DNA of 64,000 nt from Tenrec ecaudatus (GCF_050624435.1 NC_134542.1:7870497-7934496), one strand, 5' to 3'. Counted from the first letter of the stretch, positions 11,292-32,095 are shown. Numbers and translations are program-made. Notes: generated by a model from the letters alone, not told the origin.

Positions 11292-11383
11292 AATAATATG
11301 AGAGGGCTTCAAAGAGCTCATAGAAAAATTGAATGTAAGGATTATAAAAAAATTTCTACAAACTTTCTGAAGCTCCCATAAAC
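11292..11383. mobile_element. Palindromic MITE, family 1
   Basis: Inverted ends GAGGGCTTCAAAGAGCTCAT and AACTTTCTGAAGCTCCCAT; best preserved copy in this window. Confidence 0.65.
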
Positions 11384-11857
11384 ATCTTCAGTTCAGACTC
11401 TACAGTGTCTTTGTAAATAAGGTGGACAAGGAAGCTTCGCAAGTGCAGTGAAGAGCACTACTTGGTGAACAGCTCACTGAAAGGAGGCAGCAAATACAGG
11501 GAGAAACCTATCAACAAGCTATATGGTGTGCATGACTGTTTTATTCAACAGTCTTATCAATACTGGGAAAATATATTTTACAGTGAAAGGATGAGGTCTA
11601 CCCTGGGATATTTAGAGGGTATCAACCAATCTATTCACAATGTTCAACATACATTTGATTAATTAAATTAAGGCATCAACAACAGAGCTTTATGCTAAGG
11701 AAACTTAGTAGTGCAAATTTCTAATGGGAATTAAAGGATAGGAGAGATTTGACTATCTCTCAGGAACTTAATTTCATCACAAATACAATAATATCGAGTG
11801 TCTAAATAAAGCTAGTACTTTAACTTGCTTCACTTGGGTTTTGATATTAACTTGCTT

Positions 11858-12010
11858 ACTCTTCACAACCTTCTTAGATAAGCACTATTATTATTTCCAT
11901 TTACACATGAGAAAAATAAAACTTAGACGGGTTAAATAGCTTGCCTAAAGACACATAGCCTACTAAGTAATTCAGCCAAGACGCAACCCAGACATACTGA
12001 TTCTGGGGGT
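11858..12010 (-). mobile_element. MIR fragment
   Basis: Antisense MIR: TATTATTATTTCCATTTACA, then GGTTAAATAGCTTGCCTAAA. Confidence 0.65.
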
Positions 12011-12369
12011 CTTGCTGGCACAACACTACCAACAAGATCTCACAGCACATTTCAACTACAAACCCAAAATAACTGTCGTAATCTGAAAAATGTTCACCAT
12101 TCCTTATGCAAACAAGGCTTATTACCTATAGTCTCATCGAAGAGTTTCAAGAACATTACAAGACCTACGTAAGAAACAAAGGTCCCAAAAAATGAACGGA
12201 CACATGGGCTGAAAGGGTGAGTTCCAACAGGAGCACGGTTGTGAGGGTGGTGCAGCGTTTTGTTCTGCCATATGCGAGTCAGAATGCACAGCAGATTAAC
12301 AACATGCAAGAAGTAACATGACCTCTGAATGACCCATATACAAGAAAAGAGCATACTGGAAGATGTATC

Positions 12370-12473
12370 ACCATATATTCTCGAGTATAAGCCATTCCGA
12401 CTACCAGCCGAGGCACCTGCTTTTACCACAAAAATGTGCTGAAACACTCGGCTTATACACGAGTATATATGGT
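12370..12473. mobile_element. Palindromic MITE, family 2
   Basis: About 104 bases with near-perfect inverted ends ACCATATATTCTCGAGTATA and CGAGTATATATGGT around a short core. Homologous to 24975-25085 and 29895-30011. Confidence 0.7.
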
Positions 12474-12725
12474 ATTTGGATTAAAGAATTTAAATACATA
12501 AGCAGTGTCATGATCAAATAAACAATAAAATCATTTTACTCCTCCTCAAACCAGTCCTCATATCCCAGATTCATTTGGTTCGCTTCTAATTCACATGATC
12601 AATACTAATGCTATTAAATGTTTTTATTGTGACCTTAGATCTACTTCTCACGTCCAGAACTATTGCATAATTACTGAGTACAAGGAGATGGAATACAAAT
12701 AGAATTTGAAGCTAGAAATTATTAC

Positions 12726-12790
12726 CTGAACAGAATGAACCCAAGGGATTCTACAGCTGCCCTCCTGACATCGTCATTGACATCGCTTAC
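12726..12790 (-). CDS. PSMD1: PSMD1 exon 16 (residues 607-628)
   Basis: 65-base exon encoding VSDVNDDVRRAAVESLGFILF plus AG of the next codon; acceptor CTAG, donor GTAATA. It contributes the VRRAAVESLG part of a PC repeat, the helical repeat that builds the Rpn2 toroid. This is the last PSMD1 exon in the window; the next exon (human RTPEQCPS) was not found between here and position 1. Confidence 0.95.
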
Positions 12791-16547
<3,757 letters not shown>

Positions 16548-19043
16548 CTAGGGAAACAGTATCGGCTCTATTGACCGGTGATCTACGTACAGTCCAAGCT
16601 CATACACCAATTTCAAATAAAGAGTTTGATATTAAATATGTAGAGGATGAATCAGGGAAAATGAAAAGGAGTCCTGTGGTAACTTGGGCACTTTTCGTTT
16701 CAACAGAAGGTACTTGCTGATGTGAAATAGTGACTTGAAAAGTGAACAGGTGAAAAAAGAAAATGAAAAAATAAGGTATATAAAGAAAAGCAAAAACAAA
16801 GACAAGAGGAATAAGGTGTAACACTTTTTCAGTAAGTTTGCCTGAGAAGAGGAATGAGATTGGACAACTAATGGGAGATGCAAGTAAGTTTGGTATGTGT
16901 AGGCTCACTGGCAGAACAAGAGGCAGGGCAGAAGGAGAGATTGAGGAGGCACAGAGAGATACCTAACAGAGCATAACTGTGAGAAAGTGGAAGAAAGTGA
17001 GGTCAAGAGCACAAAGTTGATCTTCAGTTTAAAGAAGGCATTTTAGAGGTTATCTGTGATTTTTTTGGAAAAAATTGTTTTGAGGTTTACTGGATAAAAT
17101 ACATAGTATAGGCTCATGAATAGACTGAACATGAAGTGCACATGGCTTTTTTAGAAAACAAATTCATTTAAACTACATTAGAGACAAAATGAAAATGTAC
17201 TGTAAGGGGTTGGTATTTTAGAAGAATAAACTAGAGTTAGACTGAAATTTAAGTGTAACTTAAATTTCTCCTAAAATGTGATTATAAACAAAGAGTACAT
17301 GCACTGAACATGGGTTTCTAAACAAACATAATCTCTCTTTTTTAAAAATCTGAATTCCAATCCTATGATAAACCGATGATGAAGATGCTAGGTGAGGAGG
17401 AGGAAAGATTTCTAAAATGTATATGCTTGATACAAATGTAAGCATTTAATAGAAACAATTACAATAGCAGATAGTTTGCCCATTGGCTAGAGTGTTAGTG
17501 GAACTGTCATTTAAAACACTCACACTATGCCCTGCAACCTAAGCTAGGGCGCCTGGGTGTTCAATCTCTGGAGTTTGATTCTTCAGTCAGACGGCAGGGC
17601 TCTAAGCAACTGCTCCATGAGCAGTCTAGTCTAGCCGGATTTGTAAGGTAGAATTGGGATCATGATAATTAGGGGGGGGGGGGGGTAGCATTTAAAAACT
17701 AGAGGATATGTGGCATGCAAAGATGTATGCAAATAACTATCAAATTGGTGGGCAGGGAGGGGTTTGCTATTGATAGAGACCATCAGAAAGACAAGTTTCT
17801 CTCATTCACCTCGTGATTTTCTTGAGAGCCTAAGGTTCACTCTTAACTTAAAAATGAAAATCTACAATCCCAGTACAAGGATCTTAAATGAACGTCCAAC
17901 CGAAAACAAAATTCTCATTTCTCAAATCCTATGTAGGCTCCTTAGGCCTTCATTGGATAGGGTTAAATTGACAGGGTTGGAAGTCACTTACACGTTAGCA
18001 TTCCAAGACTCTAAAGGAGCCCTGGGGCTGCCGTGGTAAGAGCCAGGATGCTAACCAGAGGTGGTCAGTTTGACCTCTCCAGTCACTCTGCAAGAGGACC
18101 TTATCAGAGAGAATAGCACAGAGGGCTTACAGGCTTGTCTGAAAGTAAGCAGCCATCTAAGTGAGTCTCACCTAGGTCCACACAGAAGTCTCTGTGACCC
18201 GTGCGTTCCAAGCACTAAAACCCAAATCCAAAGGAGGTAACAGTATCGGAGCTTCAATTCTCAACACCTGGTTTTCAGAAGGCTGTGGGCTCCCACATGG
18301 ATTAGGTCTCCAGTGACCCTCAGACCAGAGTCCCGAGAAGTGAATAGTCTCACTAGCAGAGCATTTTAAAGTCCACTATGGATAACGGAGTTGTTAAAAT
18401 GTAACACTTCATTTGATCTCCCTTTTGACCCATTTTACCCTTCTTTTACAGCTTGCAGTACTTTCTGCTTTCTTTTCAATTGAGGTTTTGATTTTGTTAA
18501 TTGTGCTTCCTGTTTTTGTTTTGTATTATTTTCTGTATTTGAAATCCAAAATAGGTAAATCTACAGAGAAGTAACTGGATTGCTAATTACCTGTGGGCTA
18601 CAGGCATGACAGGAGAGGTTGTGGCGAAAGGCGGAGCTAACAACAGTGAGGCTGAGCACATGTTCTGAAATTGTGGTGAAGAACAATTAAACGGTATGAC
18701 ATGTGAATCACGTGCTAATCAAATGAGAGCCTCAGCAACACGATGGGCTTTTCTACTCTATCCTAACGGGGCAGTGTGAGGTCACATCTACTGGACAGCA
18801 ACATGGTCTGTTTCTTTAATATTGGAAAATAATATATGTCTTAAAAATGTCTGGCACTATGTTTTCATAGGTTTTAAGAGACTAAAAAGCACATTTTTAG
18901 TTACAGAAGAGTATGATTTAAAGAGTATTATTTAAAGTATTCCAAACCCTACAAAATTTCTACTCACTATGATGATTGGGCAAGTAATACTTTCCTGGAC
19001 CTTTAAAATAATAGAAATTGAGTTTTTTTCATGGCAAACTTAC
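16548..19043 (-). other. PSMD1 intron 12
   Basis: Contains a 14-base G run at 17672-17685 and an L1-like 3' element (18040-18735). 16550-17670 and 18740-19040 hold nothing recognised. Confidence 0.7.
18010..18735 (+). mobile_element. L1-like 3' region, family B, with SINE-like start
   Basis: AGGAGCCCTGGGGCTGCCGT resembles the AfroSINE head; then the family B sequence (ACAGGCTTGTCTGAAAGTAA, CAATTCTCAACACC) shared with 13530 and 51775. Confidence 0.5.
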
Positions 19044-19217
19044 GTCATTGCTGGCATTCTTAAGCTGGTTAAGCAGATAGTCGATTATGTCACCGCCATG
19101 ATTGGCATGTATGAGACCCAATGCATAGAGGCCTCCACCCTCCTGATAGGCTGAGCCTGGAGAAGTGTCCTTCGGAAGGTATGTTGCCATGAGCTGTAAT
19201 GCTTCCTTCTCATGACC
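19044..19217 (-). CDS. PSMD1: PSMD1 exon 12 (residues 414-471)
   Basis: 174 bases, 58 whole codons, from [17 protein letters not shown] to [11 protein letters not shown]. It includes the PC repeat [17 protein letters not shown]. The acceptor is CGCAG and the donor GTAAGT. Confidence 0.97.
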
Positions 19218-19659
19218 CTGCGAATTTGAGCCAAACAGGTGTGTCAGTAAGACAGGTGAGGAAAAGAGAAACAATAGTTCCTCTGATTTACTGTGCTACA
19301 GAAGGCTCACTTCCTGAAAGAGGAGTATGAATGTTACCCCTCTCCTAGCTTACCAAACACTCCCAGTCTTTAAGAGACCCCACGACACTATCATTAGAAA
19401 ATATCAGTAATGCTTCTTCTTCAATCTTTTTTCTTGCTTTATAACATTTTTCTAGTTTCATCCTAGACTATGCAAATAATGTATTTCAATTCATTCTTTG
19501 AAAAATGGCTTAGAAAGTCACCCTGGGAAAAATTTTTTATTAGAAACACAAAAAGAAGTGTATTTTATCTTTTGTCATAAGATGATTAACCTAATCTACC
19601 AAATTTAATTGCCAGTGAATTTTAATAAACCTTTATTATTTCTTGGTACTGAGCTTTAT

Positions 19660-20010
19660 TTATTTTGTTGTTGCTGTGGAGACTACATAGTACAAGATAT
19701 GCCAGGCCCACAGCGTCTACGTCTGTAATTTAGGAACACTGATCACATTGACTTGTGTAACCATTCTCACCCTCCAAGGTTCCCATCTAATCTTACACGT
19801 TGCTGCAAGCAGCTTGTTCTTAAGAGCACAATGCTCAAGGTCACTAGTCAAGCTAAACTAGTATTCAGTTTTAAGAGGGCTTCAGGGAACATCTTTGGTT
19901 CAGTTTAAAGATTACGGGGCAATAGTTTCTGGGGTTCACCCTCCATGGTTCTAATAAAGACTGGAGTCTCGAGGAATGTGAAAACTCTGTTGTTTCCTTT
20001 AATATTCCCT
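19660..20010 (+). mobile_element. Old L1-like 3' fragment
   Basis: TGTGTAACCATTCTCACCCT with its surroundings resembles the mammalian L1M-type region around 'caaccatcaccaccatcc'. Diverged. Confidence 0.4.
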
Positions 20011-20042
20011 AATCCCAGGAAAATTGCTTCTGTTACTGTCTA

Positions 20043-20195
<153 letters not shown>

Positions 20196-20560
20196 TTAAA
20201 ATTTTATCTTAACCATTTGAAATAATTTCACTTTATAGATTTAAGTTACTGGCGGTTCTATTTTATACCCTGAATTAGGCTTAATATTTTAAAATATTTT
20301 AAAAACATATGGTAGATAATTGCACTTTGAACTAAAGGAAAACCATATTAAAATGTCAGATCTTAATAAATTTCCTTCAAAAGTCTTTAATCAAGCCAAC
20401 TAAATGTTTGCTTTTTTTACTTTTAAAGAGTAGACATATGCAAAGGAAAACAACAAAAATACAATTTTAAGAAGCAGGACTCCCCACACCTATATAACAA
20501 TTCTGGCACAATCTGTTTAAGATTATTTTAAGTCAAAGTGGAAATCTCTAAGCATATTTA

Positions 20561-20650
<90 letters not shown>

Positions 20651-21149
20651 CTACAAATACAAACAGATTCACATCACTATTAAGTACCCACATCCGTGAA
20701 CGTGAACTTGTGCGGGGCGCGCGCACACGCACACACGAGAAACATGAATAAACTGAACATACATTTAAAATATAGATCTTAGATATTTCTTTATACAGAT
20801 CAGATATTTACAAAAAGCAGCAAGTCAAGTAGCTCTGTTTGTAGTCCCAACTGGAGGTCAACAGGAACTGGTGTTGGGGGTCTGTTCTGTGGGTTCTTAA
20901 TAGTTTAATTTTGCACTTCCCTTCTCATAAGCAAGCCTCCGTCCCAAAGCATCCAAGGTAACCTGAGGGCAATGTCACACCTCTTCTAACATGGAAGCTC
21001 TGCAGCCAAAGTAATTTTACCTTTAATGAGGTTATTTTATAAAGAAAAGGATCCAAATAATTGGCAAATGTGAAAATTAGTGTTTAATCTTTTTCCCATT
21101 TATAAAAATTTCATTAAAAACCACAAGGAAGAAACACACTAGCCTGTGT

Positions 21150-21850
21150 GACCACGAGGTGTCGAAGGGATCAGGTATCAGGCATCAAGAAACAAAAAAT
21201 CCCATCATTGTGAATGAGGGGGAGTGCAGAGTGGAGAGCCAAAGCCCATCTGTGGGCAACTGGACATTCCCTTAGGGAAGGGTCTCGGGGAGGAGATGAG
21301 CCAGTCAGGGTGCAGGGTAGCAATGATGAAAAATACAACTTCCTCTAGTTCTTAAATGCTTCCTCCCCCCCCCCACTATCATGATCCCAATTCTACCTTA
21401 CAAATCCGGCTAAACCAGAGCATGTACACTGGTACAGATAGGAATTGGAAACACAGGGAATCCAGGGCAGATGATCCCTTCAAGACCAGTGGTGTGAGTG
21501 GCCATAATGGGAGGGTAGAGGGATGGTGGGTTGGAAATGGGGAACCGATTCCAAGAATCTACAGGTGACCTCTTCCCTGGGGGACAGACAACAGAAAAGT
21601 GGGTGAAAGGAGACACTGGACAGTGTCTAAGATATGACAATAATAATAATTTATAAATTATCAAGGGTTTATGAGGGAGTGGGAAGTGGGGCGGGAGGGG
21701 GAAAAATCAGGAGCTGTTATCAGGGGCTCAAGTAGAAAGCAAATGTTTTGAGAATGATGATGGCAACAAATGTGCTTGACACAATGGATGGATATTTGTA
21801 TTGTGATATGAGTTGTATGAGCCCCCAATTAAATGACAAACAAACAAACA
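21150..21850 (+). mobile_element. L1-like 3' end, family A
   Basis: Ends GATGATGGCAACAAATGTGC and GAGCCCCCAATTAAATGA before an A-rich tail. The copy at 36708-37012 shares GACAGACAACAGAAAAGTGG-like and TTATAAATTATCAAGGGTTT blocks. This looks like the 3' UTR of a lineage L1. Confidence 0.6.
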
Positions 21851-22381
21851 ACTCTCAAGCAGCATTACTATACATGCAGCCTCAGAGACATCAAGATCAA
21901 TAGGTAGAGACCAGTTTATAATGACAAAAGGCTATAATCTACTTTGGTGAGCAGTGACTAGGTTTATCACCCTGAGACCTAAAGAACTAGATGGTGCCCA
22001 GGTCAACATGACCAACAGCTCTGAAAAAGATCAGATTAGAGGGACCTGGATAGAATGGGAGAAAATGCATAACGAAACTTAAAACCAAGAAAGAACAGGT
22101 TTACTGCTTAGATAGAGACTGGGGGAACCTCTGAGACTAGGACCTTGGTCAACCTTCAGTTCTGGGTCTAGACTCGACCTCATGTTAGGATAGCAACCAT
22201 TCATGATAAAAAGGCAGCATTTATTCAAGGACAAAGTACCAAGAGTTGGAAAGGCAGAGGAAGAGAAACAGGAAACAGAGGAAATGAGGTAATTAATTGC
22301 ACCCTGAAGGGACTGCAATGGATGAGGTGAAATAAAATGTATGTATGAATCACTGAAAGTAAAATTGTCTGCTCTGTAAAC

Positions 22382-22520
22382 TATTTTTTTTTTTTGGTGA
22401 CCCAAATGGGTTTTTATTAAGGAGAGAAGGTGATAGAGAAGAGAAAGAGAAGAGAGGAGAAGAGAAAGAGGGGAGAGAGGGGGGAGGGGGGAAAGAAAGG
22501 ATTGAGAGAGAGAGAGACCA
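22382..22520. repeat. Poly(T) and purine-rich low-complexity tract
   Basis: Ten or more T, then GGTGACCCAAATGGGTTTTT, then about 100 bases of GA-rich sequence ending in a (GA)n run. The T run with TTTATTAA suggests the reverse of a polyadenylated retroposon, source unknown. Confidence 0.55.
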
Positions 22521-23171
22521 CAGCAAAAGAGCGCTCTGTAAACTTTACCTAAATCACACACACAAAATTTTTTTACATAGCTTCTCTAACAGCTGTTTAG
22601 TAATGAATTATTATAGATATATAAGGTATCATTATATTATAGTTAATAGAATATTAAATATTTTTAAAGGACAGAAGTTGAAGAAAATATTAAGCAAATA
22701 AGAGCTTTTCAGTATTATATATATTTAATATAAAATATTTTGAGCCACACATTATCCCTAAATATTATTATTAACAATTATTAGGATCATTATCTCAACC
22801 TTAAATTAACAAGGGTTTCACTAAAGAAGTTTACAATTCATAGGGAAAAACAGACAAACAACCTATACTATTATATCCTGACTGTACCTCACCTGTTACA
22901 TATATTTGTATACAAATATGCACACACAATTTTAAAAGACAAAAGGTAAAAATAATGCACTACGTGTCCCAATAAAACACTAACATGAAAACAGGTGTTC
23001 AGACTTGGAGTCTTGCAACAAAGTTCACTTCAAACAATAACACACACACCAAAAAAGAAAAAAACAAGTGTTCAATGCTAATTCCCATTCTTATTTTAAC
23101 AAGTTTAAGAATGTCATCATTTCCTTAATTACAAATGAACATAACAGTATTCAATAAGAAGTAAATGATTA

Positions 23172-24109
<938 letters not shown>

Positions 24110-24170
24110 CGCTTCTGGTGTCCTTCCTGCAGGCGCACTGCCCGTCTCTTCTTCTGTTCCCATCGTCTCA
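24110..24170 (-). CDS. PSMD1: PSMD1 exon 8 (residues 294-314), divergent linker
   Basis: 61-base exon bounded by TTTAG and GTGAGT and in phase with both neighbours. It encodes (S)ETMGTEEETGSAPAGRTPEA where human has [21 protein letters not shown], so this flexible acidic linker has changed far more than the rest. Thr311 (TPEA) is kept; residue 310, lysine in human, is arginine. The length is unchanged. Confidence 0.9.
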
Positions 24171-24360
24171 CTAAAACGACGAGAACCAAGTCACTAATCC
24201 GACACAGGCTTTCCTGAATAAACGCTCAAGTGATCCAACTGACATCACAGATCTGAACCATGTACAAAGTAATTATGTGCAAGGCGAGAGTTTAGTTGCT
24301 TCACGAGTGAAAAATAGAAAAGATCCTAGGAAGGCAACCTCAGTGATTAAATCCCCCCTA

Positions 24361-24364
24361 CACA

Positions 24365-24413
<49 letters not shown>
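24361..24413. repeat. (CA)n microsatellite
   Basis: About 26 CA units with one interruption near the start. Confidence 0.98.
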
Positions 24414-24415
<2 letters not shown>

Positions 24416-24974
24416 CTCATGAAAACAAAGTAAATAACATAGCCAAATTCATGGATAACAAGCCAAGTGACACATATCCCAAACACTCCAATCAGAAGAG
24501 GATATTTCAGAAAGGGGTAAACTTAGAAAGACTCAAGTCAGGAAAACTAAGTCCCACATATACAATATTATTGTAAGAAAAATAAAATTTCAAAATGAGT
24601 TAAAGTACTATCCAATGACGTAAGATATAAAAAGAATGTCATACACCAGAATAAGAAAAAAGTACATAAAGTTTATGGAAAAATAAGAAATTAAAGAGGA
24701 AAAAATTTTCAGAAATAAAGGTAACTCTGAAGCGAAAGCACAACCTGTAATACCTACAGAAAAACAGAATGTTAACAAGGAAGGCGACTTTAAAAATCAA
24801 ACATAAAAAAGGAAATGTCTCCCCCTAAGATCTAGGACAAGGTAAAGATGTACACACATCACTTCTAGTCAGTAACATATTGGGAATCCTAGCCAATACA
24901 GTAAAAAACGTACAAAAATTAGGGAAGAAATACAATTCACATATAACATGATTTCTAGTTAGACAATACTAAAT

Positions 24975-25085
24975 ACTGTATATGCACGAGTATAAGCCAA
25001 CCTGAATATCAGCCAACGCACCTAATTTTACCACAAAAATTGCATAAAACATGTGAAAAACTTGGCTTATACATGAGTACACATG
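24975..25085. mobile_element. Palindromic MITE, family 2
   Basis: Ends TGTATATGCACGAGTATAAG and CATGAGTACACATGG. Core CACCTAATTTTACCACAAAA matches 12370 and 29895. Confidence 0.65.
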
Positions 25086-25955
25086 GGAATTTACCAAAAA
25101 AAATCAATATATCTATGATTTAGCAGTTACAAAATTCAATGTTAATACATAAAAATCAACTGCATCTCTGTATAGCAACAATTTGAAATTGAAAACCTTA
25201 AATACTACTTTCAGTAGCATTAAAACATGAACCACTTAGAAATATATTTAAGGAAAGTTGTGCAAAGTGTCTGCATAAAATATGTAAAACACAACTGAAA
25301 GTATTACAGAAAATCAAAGTAAAAAGAGAAATAGACCAAGTTTATTGGAATACTCAACCGGGTCAGAATTTCATTAAAGAGATATAAAACAATTCAAAAT
25401 CCCCACAGATTTTGGAACTGCGAAAGACCTAGTCCAGAACAAAATTGTGAGTTTCACATTCCTTGCCTTGAAAACATAGCAATAAAGATAGTGTGGTATT
25501 AGTGTATGTGTGTGGGGTGTGGGTTGGGGGGGGCATAAATAAAATAGAGCCATGGAAAAGAATGAAGCCACCAAAACATAAACATAGTAAACGGCTTTTT
25601 CCCCAAAGAACTATTAAATTGTATAAGTGAAATATATACTGATAAGTTTTAAAAAACTAACCCCCACCCCAAATAAATAAAGTGCGTCAGAGATATACAC
25701 ATTAAAAATAATGAGTGTGAAGCGATGAGAATGTTTTACTTTCCTCGATATATCCAACCAAATAGGTAAAGGCTAACCCACGAATCCCACTGGAGACGTT
25801 TAGTTCACTTGCCTAGAGAGAGAGCACATGTGCTGTGAGGGAAGGCTCTCCCTTACAGACAATACTTGCTGTCCTTCCAAAAGGATCCATTTCTTTACTT
25901 TGTCCTTACTGTACCGATACAGTGCAAAACAGGACAGCCTAATGAGATTTATCTA

Positions 25956-28826
<2,871 letters not shown>

Positions 28827-29141
28827 TTAAAAACATATCATCTTGTTAGTCAAGCCTTACGTTTACTTGAAAAAGTCTATGTGCCAAGTGGCCATGTTTT
28901 ACAATCGTTTCTATGAAGTGTCATTCTGTCTCTTGCTACTGGATTCGCTTATAACTTAGTGGCCAGACTCATCATTTTTCCTCAAAAAATATTTGTGGAA
29001 GGAATAAAGGCAAATTATTTTAATCCTTTTTTCATGAAGACAAAGGCCCCAAATTAAATGAGAATAGAATAAGAGTCATTTGATCATACTAGGTCATGCA
29101 TTAATTTACTCTCAATAGATTCTACTTGTATTGGCTCTTAA

Positions 29142-29314
29142 GAAGCCCTGATGACATAGTGGTTACGTCATGGGTTGTTAACTGCAAGGTCAGCAGTTTG
29201 AAACCACCACAAAAGACAGGGCTTTCTACTCCCGGAAAGTTATTCTTGAAAACTTGCAGTGGCAGTTCTACACAGCCCGGTAGGGTCAATGAGTCAGCAT
29301 CAACTTGATTGGGG
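29142..29314 (+). mobile_element. AfroSINE
   Basis: Forward copy: GAAGCCCTGATGACATAGTG head (box A region), AGGTCAGCAGTTTGAAACCA (box B region), tail GAGTCAGCATCAACTTGATT. Confidence 0.75.
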
Positions 29315-29894
29315 GCTGGGGACACAGGTGGACAAGGCACAAAATGCCAATCTTGATGGAGTTTATAATCTGCCATGAAAACCAGACTTCAGCCATCTAG
29401 TGGTACATAATAACCGCTAGTGTGGACATTATGAAAAAGTACCAGGCTCCAGGCACCAACCGGACCTGCTTGCTGCAGTCGGGGGAGGAGGGTAAGAGTG
29501 GCAGCGACTGATGGCAGGCTCTGTAAATGAGTGGCAATTGACCTGAGCTCTGGATCATGAACAAGAATTACGCAGAATTAAGAAAGAGTAATTTTTGACG
29601 AAATTACCCCAAAGCAATGGAGCACTGTCAGGGTGCAACAGCTTGCTTGTCGAGAGGGACGAAGGGCGAGGCCAGTGGGATGGGTCGGCGCTTTGGTTGG
29701 TGACTTATTGTTGTAATTTTTTCAGCCTGTCCCCACCCCCAATCAGAAATCTAGTTTGTAGGTTTAGTTGTACATTTAGTTATCAATACAGTCTTCTTAA
29801 AAAGGCTAGACTAACACAGCATTCCAATATAGACCCTCAAAATATCAAAGAAATGTAAGCTGGAAGCAGACATCAACGAACATTTGGCAAATGA

Positions 29895-30011
29895 GCACCA
29901 TATATACTCGTGTATAAACCGAGTTTTTCAGCACATTTTTATGCAGTTTTTGTAGTAAAATTAGGTGCCTCGGCTGATATTCGGGTCAGCTTATACTCGA
30001 GTATACATGGT
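29895..30011. mobile_element. Palindromic MITE, family 2
   Basis: Ends ACCATATATACTCGTGTATA and CTCGAGTATACATGGT; core in inverted orientation relative to 12370. Confidence 0.7.
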
Positions 30012-30098
30012 ATGTTATTTTTAAGCTAGATTTTCTCTTCACTACCCATGAGATTCTTCAGCTTTAATAATTAGCTCTTCAAATTTACATCTACCTAC

Positions 30099-30304
30099 CG
30101 ACTCCAATATGGTCTTCTCAAAGACATCCAGTCGCCGGGTCTCCAGAGCAATGCCGATGGCCTGCTTGTACTTGTGATCGTCAAGGCACCGCTGGAACAT
30201 TTTGTTCACTATGCCTTCCAACCTCTGGTCGATAGGTTTTCTCTCTCCTTCAGGCAAATCTGCATTTTCCACACACTGTTTGGTGTAGTGATCAATGCAT
30301 TTTG
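30099..30304 (-). CDS. PSMD1: PSMD1 exon 5 (residues 102-170)
   Basis: 206 bases encoding (A)[20 protein letters not shown] through [12 protein letters not shown]. It matches human except GERKP for GEKKP. Acceptor GGTAG, donor GTAGGT. Confidence 0.97.
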
Positions 30305-31561
30305 CTACCGTGTAAAGAAAATAACTCTCATCACTATGAGAAAGGGGAATGCCTATCACTCATAATCAAATATAGTTATGGGATGATTATAAAGTAATAA
30401 ACCAATATAAGGCACTACAATTTATAATAGTCAAATAATTAGTTTCCTCCTTAAATATACTAGAAAGCTATATACTAATTAATAATTCTCATGATGACAA
30501 TATATTATTCAAAACATTGTCTTGTTACTTTATTTTGACCAAAACTACCTTGAGTAAGCTGTTGTATTAACAGTCTGCTACAAATAACTATTGGCTATTT
30601 TACTTTAAAGAACAAAGTTGGAAAAGACCTAATGCAGCAATTATGACATGGTGATACACAATACACTTCTTCCCATCACTGAAGCGATTTCCTCCTTACA
30701 AAGTTAGGGATGGTGTTAAAATCATCTTTGTAGCACAACAGTGTAAGAACCTGAAATGTGCTGCAGGTTCCAATGGTTTTTTAGACACTTTCCCGGCATT
30801 TGTAGCAAATCAGACACAACACTCATGTTCTTCAGTGAGGTGAGTGTGAGCTATTTCCCCCTGGAAACCCAGGCAATGGTGCATGTGTACAACATGGCGC
30901 TCACGTTTCACAGTGAGGCGGGGATGGAGTGGCAGGGTGAGCATGACCCTCAGGTGACATTAGTAAGGTACTATCCCCCTCAGTTATATAATCTAGAGTG
31001 CCACACCTATCGGGAGGAACTAAAGTTTGTTCACAACTCACACTACTTAGCAATCACAACTGAACTGTTCTAGAAACAATCCCAGAGGGGAATCTCTCTC
31101 AGGTGCATCCTAAAGCATAAGGAAGCTAAAGAGCCATGCAGCAGGAATGACATAAAGGCAGGTTTTGTCTTACTGTGCTTGGCTTAACTCCAACCTTCCC
31201 CCTTCAATAAAGTAATTTAAATTTTATTTTACATAAACAAATTGATATGGCAACTCTACAATAAGTCTGCTAACACCATTTGTCCAACAACATGTGCTCA
31301 TTCTGTATCCGTGTCATTCTGGAACTGACCCCATAGCATCCTGGAGGCTACCTGTGCACGCGAGTTATCCTGTCTATAGCTCACTAGCCAGACTAACTCC
31401 CTTCCAAAGAAAGAAAACTAGAGTCAAGATTATTTCGTTATAAACAATTGCTCCAGTAAGTAGAAATAATCTGAACTTCCATAAAGAATTGCTAAACACA
31501 TGCAAAATTTATTTCCATTAGATATTGTTAAATGTGTACCTACTAAATATACACTAAACAG

Positions 31562-31614
31562 GTCTATATTCTACTGTGAGTCAGAACTGACTAGTTGGCA
31601 CCTAACAACAACAG
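31562..31614 (+). mobile_element. RTE 3'-terminal remnant
   Basis: GTGAGTCAGAACTGACTAGT then GGCACCTAACAACAACA, the signature RTE terminus. Confidence 0.6.
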
Positions 31615-31914
31615 GTATATACTAGGAGGAAGCAGAGAATTCGTATAAATTAGAATATACCACATTCAGGGGCCAGCCAGGTAGAATCACACAGGTCTAG
31701 GGATGGTTAATGAAAACGAAGTAGTAGTCACAGAACAATCAGAGACCTCAAACACTTCTGGTTGTACGAAATCTACAAAAGACCCCCTCTAGTTAAGAAA
31801 CACGGGGGAGGGGAGAGGAGAAAGGGGGAACTTACCAGCTACACCTCCTCACTTCAAATGCTTTTTCAAACATGGCCATGTATTTAAAAAATAAAAAGGG
31901 GGGATTTAAAAAAA

Positions 31915-32095
31915 ATCCACTGCCCTCAGATCCATACAGACCCTACAGGACAGGGTAGAACTGCTTCCTTTGGGTTTCCAAGACTCTTTATGGAAGTAGA
32001 AAGCACTGTCTTTACCCAAGGAGTGGCCGGTGGTTTCAAACTGCTGATCTTGGATTACCAGCACAACTCGTAACCACTGTACTGCCAAGGTTTCT
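31915..32095 (-). mobile_element. AfroSINE
   Basis: Reverse-oriented; GACAGGGTAGAACTGCTTCC and GGTGGTTTCAAACTGCTGAT blocks. Confidence 0.75.

Larger units (their letters stand above)
8801..12725 (-). other. PSMD1 intron 16, part between HTR2B and exon 16
   Basis: Contains MIR fragments, two small palindromic MITEs, an AfroSINE, an RTE 3' fragment and a third MITE type at 12370-12473. Stretches 8801-9400, 9560-9895, 9980-10700 and 11385-11855 show no gene or recognised repeat. Confidence 0.75.

Noticed and set aside
9284-12725. Search for PSMD1 exon 17
   Set aside because: No minus-strand match to the expected RTPEQCPSVVSLL segment was found; it must lie left of the window.
22079-22561. 160-codon minus-strand frame
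   Set aside because: Half of it is translation of a GA-rich tract; no domain or conservation signal.
30756-31073. 105-codon + frame in PSMD1 intron 4
   Set aside because: Complex-looking sequence, but no family recognised and the exons either side already join in phase without it.
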